A stretch of 16,519 nt of DNA from Planctomycetota bacterium (lineage in GTDB: Bacteria > Planctomycetota > Planctomycetia > Pirellulales > Pirellulaceae), in the NCBI GenBank assembly GCA_026692885.1, contig JAPLNJ010000894.1, positions 1 through 16,519 on the forward strand, in the 5' to 3' direction. Positions 8,801 to 16,486 of this stretch are shown one piece after another. The notes under the pieces are model-generated. The model made no database searches. It saw nothing but the letters and a program-made list of their open reading frames with translations, and was not told the DNA's origin. Every line of letters starts with the position of its first letter. Position 1 is the stretch's first letter. A program made the translations under genes and the position numbers.

Positions 8801-9772
8801 AAAGGCTTCGTCGGGCAGACCGCTGGCTTGAGCCTGAGCGGCCAACCGTTGGGCCGTGGTCGCGTCGCCTCGATCCAGGGCCAGGCGGGCTTGTGCCATC
8901 AGCCTCAGGACCTCGGGCTTCCGCGCTGGATCAGCCGCCATCGATTGCGGTAATCGCCGCGGTTCTGTGGGGCCCGGCATTCCCGGCGCGACGCCACGCT
9001 GGTTGTTCCGCAGAGGTGGGGCGGTCAGCAAGGCTGCCCGGGGATCAGCAGTAAAGTCCTCGGGCCGCAACGGACTCGTTTGAGCCGCCGCTGGACCACG
9101 GTAGACCAGTTGCTCTTGTTTGACCCCGGCGCGACGCAGTTCCTGGGCCAGGGTGTCGGGCGAGTACTCGCCGGGTCCCAAGGCGGCGCCCATGGCGAGG
9201 GCCTTTTGCCGCCAAGCGATCGCTCCGGCAAGATCACCGGCCTGCAAAGCCAGGCGGCCTTTATTGAGATAGGCACGGGCCTTGCCCGCGCCATCGTTGG
9301 TGAGCAATTCCAGTTGCGTCTGCGGGTCGCGTGGCAGTTGCGGAGCCGCCGTAGCGGTGCCCGGCTGCCGGACCGTTGCATCAACGGCCGATGGCGAGAA
9401 TCGGTCACTGGGACGCGGGCCCGCCCCGGACTTCGTGGCCCGCGCGTCATCCAACACCTTCCGCACTTTCGCGGGTGTGTCCTCGAATCGTTCGTAGAGT
9501 TGGTCGTACCGGATGTTCAGGCCTTCCGCCTGAACGAGGTGGCGTTCGGCCTGTGACCAATCGCCGCGGGTGATCGCCTCGCGCGCTTGGCGCAACAGAC
9601 GATTCGCCTGATTGCGTGGGCCCGCGGGATCCTGGGTCGCAGCTTGAGACGCAGCTGACGCTTCGGCCGCCGATCCACTTGGGTAGTCCTGGGGTGCTGC
9701 AGACACTGCAGCTGCCCATACGCCCAGCCCTGCAGCCCAAGAGCCGACGAGAACGTACGCGGTCGGTTTCAA
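5867..9772 (-). CDS. Secretin (GspD/PilQ-type outer-membrane channel) with N-terminal TPR-like repeats
   Basis: From the TTG start the protein has 1301 residues, well above the usual 600-750 of GspD. It should form an outer-membrane ring for protein export or a pilus. A signal peptide (1 to about 26, ending VSAA-PQD) is followed by four helical repeats of the form LxxGRxALxxGDxxxAxxxxxxA (about 53-108, 161-216, 286-338, 423-475), a charged coiled-coil region (about 500-700), an STN/N0-like domain (about 716-795), a further periplasmic domain (about 910-975), and the secretin pore domain beginning VTIEVRFITLNDKFYEKIG. It ends with the family signature VPDGGTVLLGGIKR and VPLLSKIPYLSRLFKN. The TTG start is chosen because AAGGAG lies 7 nt upstream and the signal peptide begins there; an ATG-like upstream start at 9805 has no comparable site. 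No secretion ATPase or pseudopilin gene is adjacent, so the system it serves is unknown. Confidence 0.88.
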   Translation of the reverse strand: MKPTAYVLVGSWAAGLGVWAAAVSAAPQDYPSGSAAEASAASQAATQDPAGPRNQANRLLRQAREAITRGDWSQAERHLVQAEGLNIRYDQLYERFEDTPAKVRKVLDDARATKSGAGPRPSDRFSPSAVDATVRQPGTATAAPQLPRDPQTQLELLTNDGAGKARAYLNKGRLALQAGDLAGAIAWRQKALAMGAALGPGEYSPDTLAQELRRAGVKQEQLVYRGPAAAQTSPLRPEDFTADPRAALLTAPPLRNNQRGVAPGMPGPTEPRRLPQSMAADPARKPEVLRLMAQARLALDRGDATTAQRLAAQAQASGLPDEAFGPNEQRPEHLLLEVSSALNRQQGRANQAYPVTSAYDPGLPTGDRFPVRQGVYNPQRDGSRNMPAQATETTPLGPAPDRLRLTPAEAAALTPPPGQTGQAASAYDLFRNGVQALEQQDRKAALDLFNKAWKREAELDPQTRQALRDKLTLLQYAAQNASSPPGNDLEEVSSQQQLVTQQLFREISREQTAAERLRESDPRGSLERLQKLRERVEQETLEPPARKQYLALIDRSLKETESYLAQHRADIELKERNQAVAEDVNNHRQEKLDNQTKVAQLNEKFNDLMEQKRYPEAEVLAKQASELDARSEVVRSMLQMSKMAWRVQEQDSIKDDKERGFYGAMTSVERSSTPMDDTQPITFDVKKWDKLSSTRRDWLKREHSRLTPTELEIQKSLKVQVEVRFDNRPLSQVLDALGRMAGVNVYLDPEGLRAEGVSTDDPVTINLAQSISLRSALNLILEPLRLSYVIQNEVLRITSEQTRNSDVYPAVYNVADLVIPIPNFIPSYNIGLPGAIREAYNGATHGQMMNQLLTHNSKTTGAALAAGEADSSAATSASVLAQMNSTGMLPGVAPRSTPSPGSGYIPGNMGGATQADFDTLIDLITQTIAPQTWSAVGGPGSIERFPTNLSLVISQTQEIHEQIADLLEQLRRLQDLQVTIEVRFITLNDKFYEKIGVSMNFNVEDNTFQVDGQNAITSDKGPSQAFGLDPTGQPTTDFDYQFRQGAAGTIGMNPKFGGFDAATAANVGFAILSDIEVYFLLQAAEGDERTNVLQAPKVTLFNGQTGFVSDTSQRPFVTSVIPVVGDFAAAHQPVVVVLNEGTSLSVQAVVSPDRRFVRLTLIPFFSSIGDVSTFTFSGRTTSDTGTTAVDPSDPTKKVQNGAQRVIEGTTVQLPTFNFTTVSTTVSVPDGGTVLLGGIKRLSEGRSERGVPLLSKIPYLSRLFKNVGIGRETQSLMMMVTPRIIIQEEEEFQQTGYDSAAP

Positions 9773-10005
9773 CTTGCTTCTCCTTTTCGAGATGCACCTG
9801 ACCATCGATCACCCCGCCCGTATGCGGCCTAGCGAGATCCTGGATGGTGAAGCCATTTGCTTCTGCTTGCCTCAGTTGCCTGCGCGAGAAATCACTGCTA
9901 GACGAGACAGCTGCGGACAAGTTGACGCTTACCGTCCGTGCCCACACCGCGACCGGTGCAGTCCGCACGAACTGTAAACTTCGCGGTTTTCGGCGCGAGG
10001 GGGGT

Positions 10006-10034
10006 TAAATACTAATCCGCGACAAACGGGTCAA
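10006..10034 (-). promoter_or_regulatory. Candidate sigma70 promoter for the secretin gene
   Basis: On the minus strand TTGACC (complement of 10029-10034) and TATTTA (complement of 10006-10011) are spaced by exactly 17 nt. The -35 matches five of six consensus bases, while the -10 matches only the TAT core but sits in the only AT-rich patch of the spacer. Transcription from here would leave a 5' leader of roughly 230 nt before the TTG start. Confidence 0.4.
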
Positions 10035-10070
10035 GAGCACTTCGCGCATTTTGTGACAAGAAGCGACGAA

Positions 10071-10091
10071 AGGCTGCCGGGCAGACAGCCT
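10071..10091 (-). terminator. Weak hairpin downstream of the lactate permease gene
   Basis: AGGCTG (10071-10076) and CAGCCT (10086-10091) pair across a 9-nt loop. On the minus strand the stem is followed by TTTCG, a very short T-run. It lies about 113 nt past the permease stop and just before the secretin promoter candidate, so it may separate the two transcription units. Confidence 0.35.
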
Positions 10092-10203
10092 GTTTGATAG
10101 CCAGGACCACCGCAGAACATGGTCTGAAGCCAACGGATAAAAGAAGAATATTCGGGCTGGGGTGGATCTGCGATCTCTGTCAGCTTGTTGGGCCGTTCGG
10201 CGT

Positions 10204-11942
<1,739 letters not shown>

Positions 11943-11959
11943 CGTCGTCTCCCACAAAC

Positions 11960-12838
11960 TCAGCGATCAATGCCAATCGCCAGGATACCGCCGGCCAAGC
12001 CTAACGCGGCGTGGCCGAGGACGCCCGATGCGTTGGCCCAGAACTGGCCTTCCAACGCCCCACGCACGAACCAGAACGTGGAGCCGTACCACGGCTGCTG
12101 CCACTGAGTCCCCAGTTGGAGTTCGGTCACCGCCGAGACGATATCCTGGTAAGCCGGTGCGGGAGACCGAGCGCGGCCGAACAGCAGCGATTCTCGGCCC
12201 AAGGCAAACAGCGACAGTCGATCGGTCAGCTGGCGCTGCACCTCCAGACCCAGCACGGGGCCCAGGCTCGCCGAGTCGTCACGCGCTGCCGCCACCCCCG
12301 CCTCTCGATACTCGGCATAGCGCACGCCGCCGCTGAGCAAGCCGCTCCACTGGCAGCCGAGCTGAAACGCGCCGGTGATTTCCAGATCGAGCGTGGAGAG
12401 GGCGACATCCGTCAGCCAGATGTCGGGCGGCGCGGCCGTCGCGTGATAGTCGAACCAGCGCGCCCGGACTCCCCAGCCGCGGTCCGTGGTCACTCCCAGC
12501 CAGACCCGCGGTGCCGCTTCGCAGGGGAAGCCGGCCGCTAGTCCGCCGGACTGATACGCCTTCAGAAACGTCACTTCGCCGCCGCCTGTGATTCCGGCGC
12601 AGGACCCCGACTCCTCGCTCAGTAGCGGGGCGTAGTCCCGCTCCTGACCTCCGCCGCCAGCGCTGGATTCCATCGCCGCCAAGCGGCTCTCCAGCACCGC
12701 CAGCCGCTGTTCCAGGGCTGTCGTCGGCGGGATCGCGACCGGCCGGCTCTCGTCGGCCGCCACGCAGCAAACGATCGCCGCCCAGCCTGCCCAGACGAGA
12801 AACAGGCCTGCCCAGCGGCCGCAAATTCGGCTTCTCAT
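11960..12838 (-). CDS. Small outer-membrane beta-barrel protein, porin-like
   Basis: The 292-residue protein has a signal peptide (MRSRICGRWAGLFLVWAGWAAIVCCVAA then DES), a short heptad segment EQRLAVLESRLAAMESS that could form an N-terminal coiled coil, a Gly-rich linker, and then alternating hydrophobic/polar strands rich in aromatic residues. The C-terminus (RGALEGQFWANASG, then GLAGGILAIGIDR) resembles the last strands of Lpg1974/BBP7-like barrel proteins that are numerous in planctomycetes. The ATG at 12838 is chosen because GGAGG lies 8 nt upstream; the ATG at 12853 overlaps that site. Its stop is 17 nt before the permease ATG, so the two are probably one operon and this may be the outer-membrane entry route for the same substrate. 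That link is inference. The exact barrel family cannot be fixed without a profile search. Confidence 0.65.
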   Translation of the reverse strand: MRSRICGRWAGLFLVWAGWAAIVCCVAADESRPVAIPPTTALEQRLAVLESRLAAMESSAGGGGQERDYAPLLSEESGSCAGITGGGEVTFLKAYQSGGLAAGFPCEAAPRVWLGVTTDRGWGVRARWFDYHATAAPPDIWLTDVALSTLDLEITGAFQLGCQWSGLLSGGVRYAEYREAGVAAARDDSASLGPVLGLEVQRQLTDRLSLFALGRESLLFGRARSPAPAYQDIVSAVTELQLGTQWQQPWYGSTFWFVRGALEGQFWANASGVLGHAALGLAGGILAIGIDR

Positions 12839-12852
12839 CAGACCAACCTCCA

Positions 12853-12890
12853 TGGCGATGTCCGCTTTTCCGTTGATCTTTGGATCGCCA
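12853..12890 (-). promoter_or_regulatory. Possible 5' leader hairpin of the barrel-permease operon
   Basis: TGGCGAT (12853-12859) and ATCGCCA (12884-12890) are perfect 7-bp inverted repeats with a 24-nt loop. On the minus strand they form a stem that ends 14 nt upstream of the barrel-protein ATG and abuts its ribosome-binding site, so it could influence initiation. Confidence 0.25.
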
Positions 12891-12914
12891 CGAAAGAGCT
12901 CGCGTCTCCAGAAA

Positions 12915-12942
12915 AGTATGCTAGCACGCTACGCGCGGTAAA
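12915..12942 (-). promoter_or_regulatory. Candidate promoter of the barrel-permease operon
   Basis: On the minus strand TTTACC (complement of 12937-12942) and CATACT (complement of 12915-12920) are spaced by 16 nt, each with four of six consensus matches. The -10 lies 76 nt before the barrel-protein ATG. The -35 overlaps the end of the truncated ORF6N gene and the motif AAGGGGGTCGGATC, so the operon may use a promoter brought in or disturbed by that insertion-like sequence. Confidence 0.3.
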
Positions 12943-13333
12943 GGGGGTCGGATCTCATTATCTGGTACAGGCCGTCATGCTCGCCGCTTGGCCGGTCCGG
13001 ATCGTTGGGCCTGGTCACTTTTTCTTCACGCGGTATGGCGTGTTGGCTTCCTTGGCGTGACAAGGCGTAGGGATTATGCCGACGTCCGCCGCGATAGTTT
13101 GATCTTCCAGATTGGAAGATCAAAGCCGCCGTCTCTTTGTCGGAAAGTTGAAAGATAAAGTCCGGCGGGAACCGTTGCTGGTTGCGTTTGACCGCTTTGT
13201 TCAGGTTGCCGGTCGTGACGCCGTAAAGCATTGCCAGATCGGCATCTAGCAGCACTTTCTCCCCGCGCACGAGATGGATCAGTCTCTCGACCTGCTCGAC
13301 GGGGATCAATTGCGTCGCTTGTGGCTCCTTCAT
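12929..13333 (-). pseudogene. ORF6N-domain protein, truncated with an unrelated tail
   Basis: Residues 10-90 match the ORF6N domain, a DNA-binding domain of phage and mobile-element proteins: IPVEQVERLIHLVRGEKVLLDADLA... including MLYGV, LNKAVKRN and FPPDFIFQL, then GGRRHNPYA. Family members continue with FTEQGVAMLSS and a second helical part, usually 180 residues or more in all. Here the text after NPYA becomes LSRQGSQHAIPREE and a Pro/Asp/Arg-rich tail to residue 134 with no resemblance to the family. The ATG has GAGG six nt upstream. The 3' end runs into GATCCGACCCCC, a motif I associate with ends of REP-transposase or similar elements. It sits 43 nt after the Hsp70 gene on the same strand. 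A deletion of the second half is the simplest reading; a short functional domain is possible. Confidence 0.7.
13098..13124. repeat. 27-bp perfect palindrome inside the ORF6N gene
   Basis: TTTGATCTTCCA (13098-13109), a three-base loop GAT, and TGGAAGATCAAA (13113-13124) form a 12-bp perfect inverted repeat. It lies within the codons for ALIFQSGRSN of the truncated ORF6N protein, between well-conserved parts of the domain. On the minus strand no T-tract follows. It may be a protein-binding site, a mRNA hairpin, or an insertion scar. Confidence 0.6.
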
Positions 13334-13376
13334 GTGTGGCCTCGCTTGGAATTCCAGTTTACATCGCTGGGCACGG

Positions 13377-15164
13377 TCATTCCTGTTCGCGAACGCTGAA
13401 CTCCAGCTTCCACTGCTTGCCGGTCTTGGGGCTGACGCACCAGAGCTCGAACATACCCAGTTCCGTCACGCGCGATTGGAACTTCACGGGCACATAGGGT
13501 TCGTCGATGGCTTCGTCCCGGTCCAGCGTCGCCTCCAGGGAATCTGTTTCCGCCAGTTCCTCCTCGCCCCACGACGACAGCACGTCGCCCACGCGATCCT
13601 GTTTGCGCATCGGGGAGCTGAAGAAGCGAAAGTGGGCCGGTTCGCCCACGACCAGGCCGATTTCATCCGACGGTACATCGGCCTGATCACCTTCCTCCAT
13701 GCCCAGCGGTGCGACGCACAAGGCGCGCAGCGGGCGCGTCACGCCGGGGATTGCCAAGCCGGCCGTCTCGATGCCCACGTAGTAGGCCCGTGCCGTGCCG
13801 CCCCGGATGCGCACGCCACCCTGATGTTTGGCCCAGCCGTAATACGCCGCGCCTCGCGCGACGGCGTGATCCAAATCGTGTTCGCCTTCCAGCAGCCGCG
13901 GTGCGGCGCCGCCCGCCCACTCGCCCAACACGTCAATCAGGCGGTCGGCCAGCGCCTGCGCCTTGAACACGCCGCCGTTGAGCAACAGGTGCGTGGGTCG
14001 CACCGGACGCTTCGGACTCTCTCCCTGATCTTGCAGAAACGCTGCGAGGTGCCGGGTGATCGCCGTGTCCTGCTCGTACGGCAGACCGATGTCCCGAAAA
14101 CCGGAGGCCCGCTGCCGCACGGGACGCTCGCTGACCGCACAGTGCGGGAAGAAACCGTCCACCAGCAATTCGCTGGCTTGGTTGCGTTTGAGTTCCCAGG
14201 AGATCGTGCCGCCGATCAGCTTGCTGCCACGGCCCAGCACGGAGATCGCGTGCGATTTCGGACCGTCCTGGACCAGCAGCGTTTCTTTGGCCGTGCGGCA
14301 GGAATGCCACAGCGACACCGATTGCCAGGGATCCAAGTGGACGTTCTTTTTGGCGAACATCTCCGCGGCGTGGTAGGCCAGCGCCAGGTCCATATTGTCG
14401 CCACCCACCAACAGGTGGTTGCCCACCGCGACCCGCTGCAAAGTCAATTCGCCACCTTCCTGGCCGACTTTGACCAGAGTGAAATCCGACGTGCCGCCGC
14501 CCACGTCGCAGACCAACAGCATGTCGTCCAGCTTCACCGATTTGCGCCAGCGCTCGCCCCCCTGGTCGATCCAGGCGTAGACGGCGGCTTGCGGTTCTTC
14601 CAAAAGCAGCAGGTTCTCCGGCAGGCCGGCGGCTAGCGCGGCTTCGCGAGTCAATTCGCGGGCGGCTGCGTCGAACGACGCGGGCACGGTCAGCACCACG
14701 TGTTGCTCAGCCACCGGTGCGTCGGGAAAAGCCTGCTCCCAGGCGTTGATCAGGTGCTCCAAGTACCAGCGTGAGGCGGTGACAGGCGAGATTTTCGGCA
14801 CCTCGGCCGGCGCGTTCCACGGCAAGATCTCGCCGCGCCGGTCGACGCGGCCGTGGCACAGCCAGGACTTGGCGTTCCCGACCGTGCGATCCGGCACCTC
14901 GGCCGCGCGCCGCCGGGCTAGCTCGCCCACGGCGAAGTCGCGGCCTGCGGCCCACGGCAGGTCGAACGCTCCTTGACCCAGTTCGTGTTTGCTGGCCAAG
15001 TAGGCGAACGACGGCAGCAAGGTGCGCGACTCGATCGTGCCCCCCTCGACCAACTGCGGGATGGGCAGCAGTTGGGTCTGCGGTTTATCCGCATCTAAGG
15101 GGCTATAGGCCAGCACGCTGTTGGTCGTGCCCAAGTCGATCCCGATCACGTATTTCGCGGTCAT
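13377..15164 (-). CDS. Hsp70-family (DnaK-like) ATPase, non-canonical
   Basis: The 595-residue protein has an actin/Hsp70 ATPase fold: phosphate-1 motif GIDLGTTNS (8-16), phosphate-2 motif VCDVGGGTSDF (218-228), VTVPASFD-type linker motif (158-165), LLLEEPQAAVYAW (186-198) and an adenosine-binding LLLNGGVF (393-400). Compared with DnaK it has an inserted, charged segment around 280-350 and a short C-terminal beta region (about 450-595) without the EEVD-like or alpha-lid features, so substrate binding is probably different. The start is the ATG at 15164, with GGAG six nt upstream; an upstream in-frame extension (to 15233) would overlap the DUF2760 gene. It lies 58 nt after the DUF2760 gene and is almost certainly cotranscribed with it. 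No dnaJ or grpE gene is adjacent. Its client is unknown. Confidence 0.88.
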   Translation of the reverse strand: MTAKYVIGIDLGTTNSVLAYSPLDADKPQTQLLPIPQLVEGGTIESRTLLPSFAYLASKHELGQGAFDLPWAAGRDFAVGELARRRAAEVPDRTVGNAKSWLCHGRVDRRGEILPWNAPAEVPKISPVTASRWYLEHLINAWEQAFPDAPVAEQHVVLTVPASFDAAARELTREAALAAGLPENLLLLEEPQAAVYAWIDQGGERWRKSVKLDDMLLVCDVGGGTSDFTLVKVGQEGGELTLQRVAVGNHLLVGGDNMDLALAYHAAEMFAKKNVHLDPWQSVSLWHSCRTAKETLLVQDGPKSHAISVLGRGSKLIGGTISWELKRNQASELLVDGFFPHCAVSERPVRQRASGFRDIGLPYEQDTAITRHLAAFLQDQGESPKRPVRPTHLLLNGGVFKAQALADRLIDVLGEWAGGAAPRLLEGEHDLDHAVARGAAYYGWAKHQGGVRIRGGTARAYYVGIETAGLAIPGVTRPLRALCVAPLGMEEGDQADVPSDEIGLVVGEPAHFRFFSSPMRKQDRVGDVLSSWGEEELAETDSLEATLDRDEAIDEPYVPVKFQSRVTELGMFELWCVSPKTGKQWKLEFSVREQE

Positions 15165-15222
15165 TCCCTGCTCCAGTCCGTCGGTTCTGCAAATGCTCAC
15201 AAGCTTCAGGTGGGACGCCAAC

Positions 15223-15780
15223 TCAGACTCCACGCAGTTCCACCTCCGCCGATGCTACGACACGGGCGGCGTCCGCATTGCCGGACCAAGCAGGAACCTC
15301 GCACTTGCCAGCCTCCCAGCCGTGATGCATTAGGCTGCCGCGAAACGGCGGTGGGCCGGAAACATTGCCAGTCAGGCGATAGCGTCCGGTGTCGAAGCCC
15401 GTCGGCAATTCGACGGGCGCGCCCTCCGTCTCCCGCACCACGGGCTGCAAATCAAACAGCCGGTCCAGGACGGCTCGGGAGGACCGCAGCACGTCGCGCG
15501 CCGCAGCTCCCACCTGTTCGTCGGTGTAGTTGTCCAACGACTCCTGCACCAGGTCGATCAGACGCGCCTCGCGTTGCAGCGTGGCCAGCAAGGTCAACGC
15601 TTCGCTACGTATCGGCTTCTGAGGCTTCTCACGCACCACCGGCGCCGGGCGTACCGGCTGTTCTTCCTGTGGCTCGGGCGCGGGCAGGCCACGCTGCTGG
15701 AGCAACGTGCCGATTTGTGCGGCTGCTGAACTGCTGAACAGCGTCAAGAAGAAAACGCGAATGGCGAAGAAGAATCGCAT
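15223..15780 (-). CDS. DUF2760-domain protein paired with Hsp70-like ATPase
   Basis: The 185-residue protein starts with a hydrophobic segment (MRFFFAIRVFFLTLFSSSAAA) that could be a membrane anchor or signal, followed by a Pro/Glu-rich linker (about 33-58) and a conserved C-terminal domain: ALTLLATLQREARLIDLVQE, YTDEQVGAAARDV, then GFDTGRYRLTGNVSGPPPF and RGSLMHHGWE. These are the features I recall for DUF2760. The ATG at 15780 is preceded by AAAGG nine nt away; a TTG at 15801 has no comparable site. It is the first gene of the unit ending with the Hsp70-like ATPase. From memory DUF2760 genes sit next to such Hsp70 genes in several phyla, which suggests a dedicated cofactor or client, but no function is established. 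Confidence 0.75.
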   Translation of the reverse strand: MRFFFAIRVFFLTLFSSSAAAQIGTLLQQRGLPAPEPQEEQPVRPAPVVREKPQKPIRSEALTLLATLQREARLIDLVQESLDNYTDEQVGAAARDVLRSSRAVLDRLFDLQPVVRETEGAPVELPTGFDTGRYRLTGNVSGPPPFRGSLMHHGWEAGKCEVPAWSGNADAARVVASAEVELRGV

Positions 15781-15896
15781 AGTTAAGTGCCTTTCGGTCA
15801 AGATTCAGTGCCAAGGACCGGCGGATCAACAACTGTCGCAAGAATAGTCGACGGCACACTCCGAGGCTGTGAAAGAATGTGCGAACACGATTCACG

Positions 15897-15985
15897 GTAG
15901 GGTGGGCCAATTACTCGCGGCCCACCAATTCTAAGGAAACGGCCTTGCTTTCGATGGTGGGCCGCTAGTACTTGGCCCACCCTAC
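15897..15985. repeat. Inner double-hairpin (BIME-like) element
   Basis: GTAGGGTGGGCCAA (15897-15910) and TTGGCCCACCCTAC (15972-15985) are perfect inverted repeats extended to 31 bp with two mismatches. Each arm is itself a hairpin, GGTGGGCC-N10-GGCCCACC, so the element can fold as two small stems or one long stem. This resembles paired REP units. Confidence 0.6.
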
Positions 15986-16001
15986 GATTTTTTCACAGCC
16001 T

Positions 16002-16029
16002 CTCCGTGTGTCGATTTCCGCACACGGAG
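16002..16029. repeat. Perfect 9-bp hairpin in the right arm
   Basis: CTCCGTGTG (16002-16010) and CACACGGAG (16021-16029) pair perfectly over a 10-nt loop. The structure is present only in the right arm of the 265-bp quasi-palindrome, so it is either an insertion there or a deletion from the left arm. Confidence 0.5.
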
Positions 16030-16425
16030 TGTGCGGGCTACTTGGAATAAATCCGACAGTGATTGATGCGCCGGTCCTAACCGCCTAGAGGACAAAAAGC
16101 TGGTCCGCCAAATCCGGAGATCGACAAGGATGGTACTGCAAACAGATGTCGCTGGCAATCCAGCGGGACATTGGTGCCCCGCACCGTGGGATAAGGCTTC
16201 TGAGGATCCGAAGAAGATCGACTCGCAACTCGGACCGGAACGCGTGACACAGCGAACGCGGATTCCTGAGTGGACCATCCGCTGGGTCGCCGACCAGATC
16301 GTGCAGCGGTTTTCGCCCCGACGGATTATTCTGTTCGGCAGCTACGCACGCGGTCGCCCCCGGCCTGGACCGCGCAAGACTGCGGAGTCGGGCGTCAAAC
16401 GGATGGTCCTGTTTTCGTTCCGCCC

Positions 16426-16447
16426 CCATCCGGGCTTGCCCCGGTGG
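16426..16447. repeat. GC-rich hairpin near the window end
   Basis: CCA-T-CCGGG (16426-16434) pairs with CCCGG-TGG (16440-16447) around the loop CTTGC, with one bulged T. It lies 39 nt past the putative stop of a minus-strand gene entering at 16487, so it may be its terminator or another REP-like unit. It also marks where the nucleotidyltransferase frame loses family likeness. Confidence 0.4.
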
Positions 16448-16486
16448 AGCGAGGTTTCTGGACTACGCCACGGGTCCGCAACCGCC

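Larger units (their letters stand above)
9773..10203 (-). other. 431-nt spacer between the permease pseudogene and the secretin gene
   Basis: No plausible gene was found in either strand of this spacer. It holds the secretin ribosome-binding site (GGAG, complement of 9780-9783), a good sigma70 promoter candidate (10006-10034) that would give a leader of about 230 nt, and a hairpin (10071-10091) past the end of the permease reading frame. The long leader has no structure I recognise as a riboswitch. Confidence 0.5.
15814..16078. repeat. 265-bp quasi-palindromic repeat region upstream of the DUF2760 gene
   Basis: The region folds back on itself over its full length, with indels. Outer arms match as AGGACCGGCG-N-ATCAA...ACTGTCG (from 15814) against the complement ending at 16078. 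Next come GCACACTCCG (15854-15863) and CGGAGTGTGC (16025-16034), then GAGGCTGTGAAA (15863-15874) and TTTCACAGCCTC (15991-16002), then inner 31-bp arms (15897-15927 and 15955-15985) with two mismatches. The tip is a 27-nt loop. It fills most of the 349-nt spacer 15781-16129, where I see no gene. The DUF2760 start is 34 nt from its left edge, so the promoter of that operon probably lies in or beside it. Confidence 0.7.

Noticed and set aside
9773..10203. tRNA or riboswitch in the spacer before the secretin gene
   Set aside because: No cloverleaf, CCA end or known aptamer core could be traced by eye.
13332..14636. 434-codon open frame on the plus strand opposite the Hsp70 gene
   Set aside because: It is antisense to a clear Hsp70 ATPase, has no recognisable motif, and long antisense frames are expected at this GC content.
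15814..16078. CRISPR array
   Set aside because: The repeats are inverted, unequal and nested, not direct repeats with regular spacers.
15982..16429. Two overlapping minus-strand frames of 98 and 114 codons
   Set aside because: They run through the repeat region and antisense to the nucleotidyltransferase fragment, and neither shows a motif or a good ribosome-binding site.
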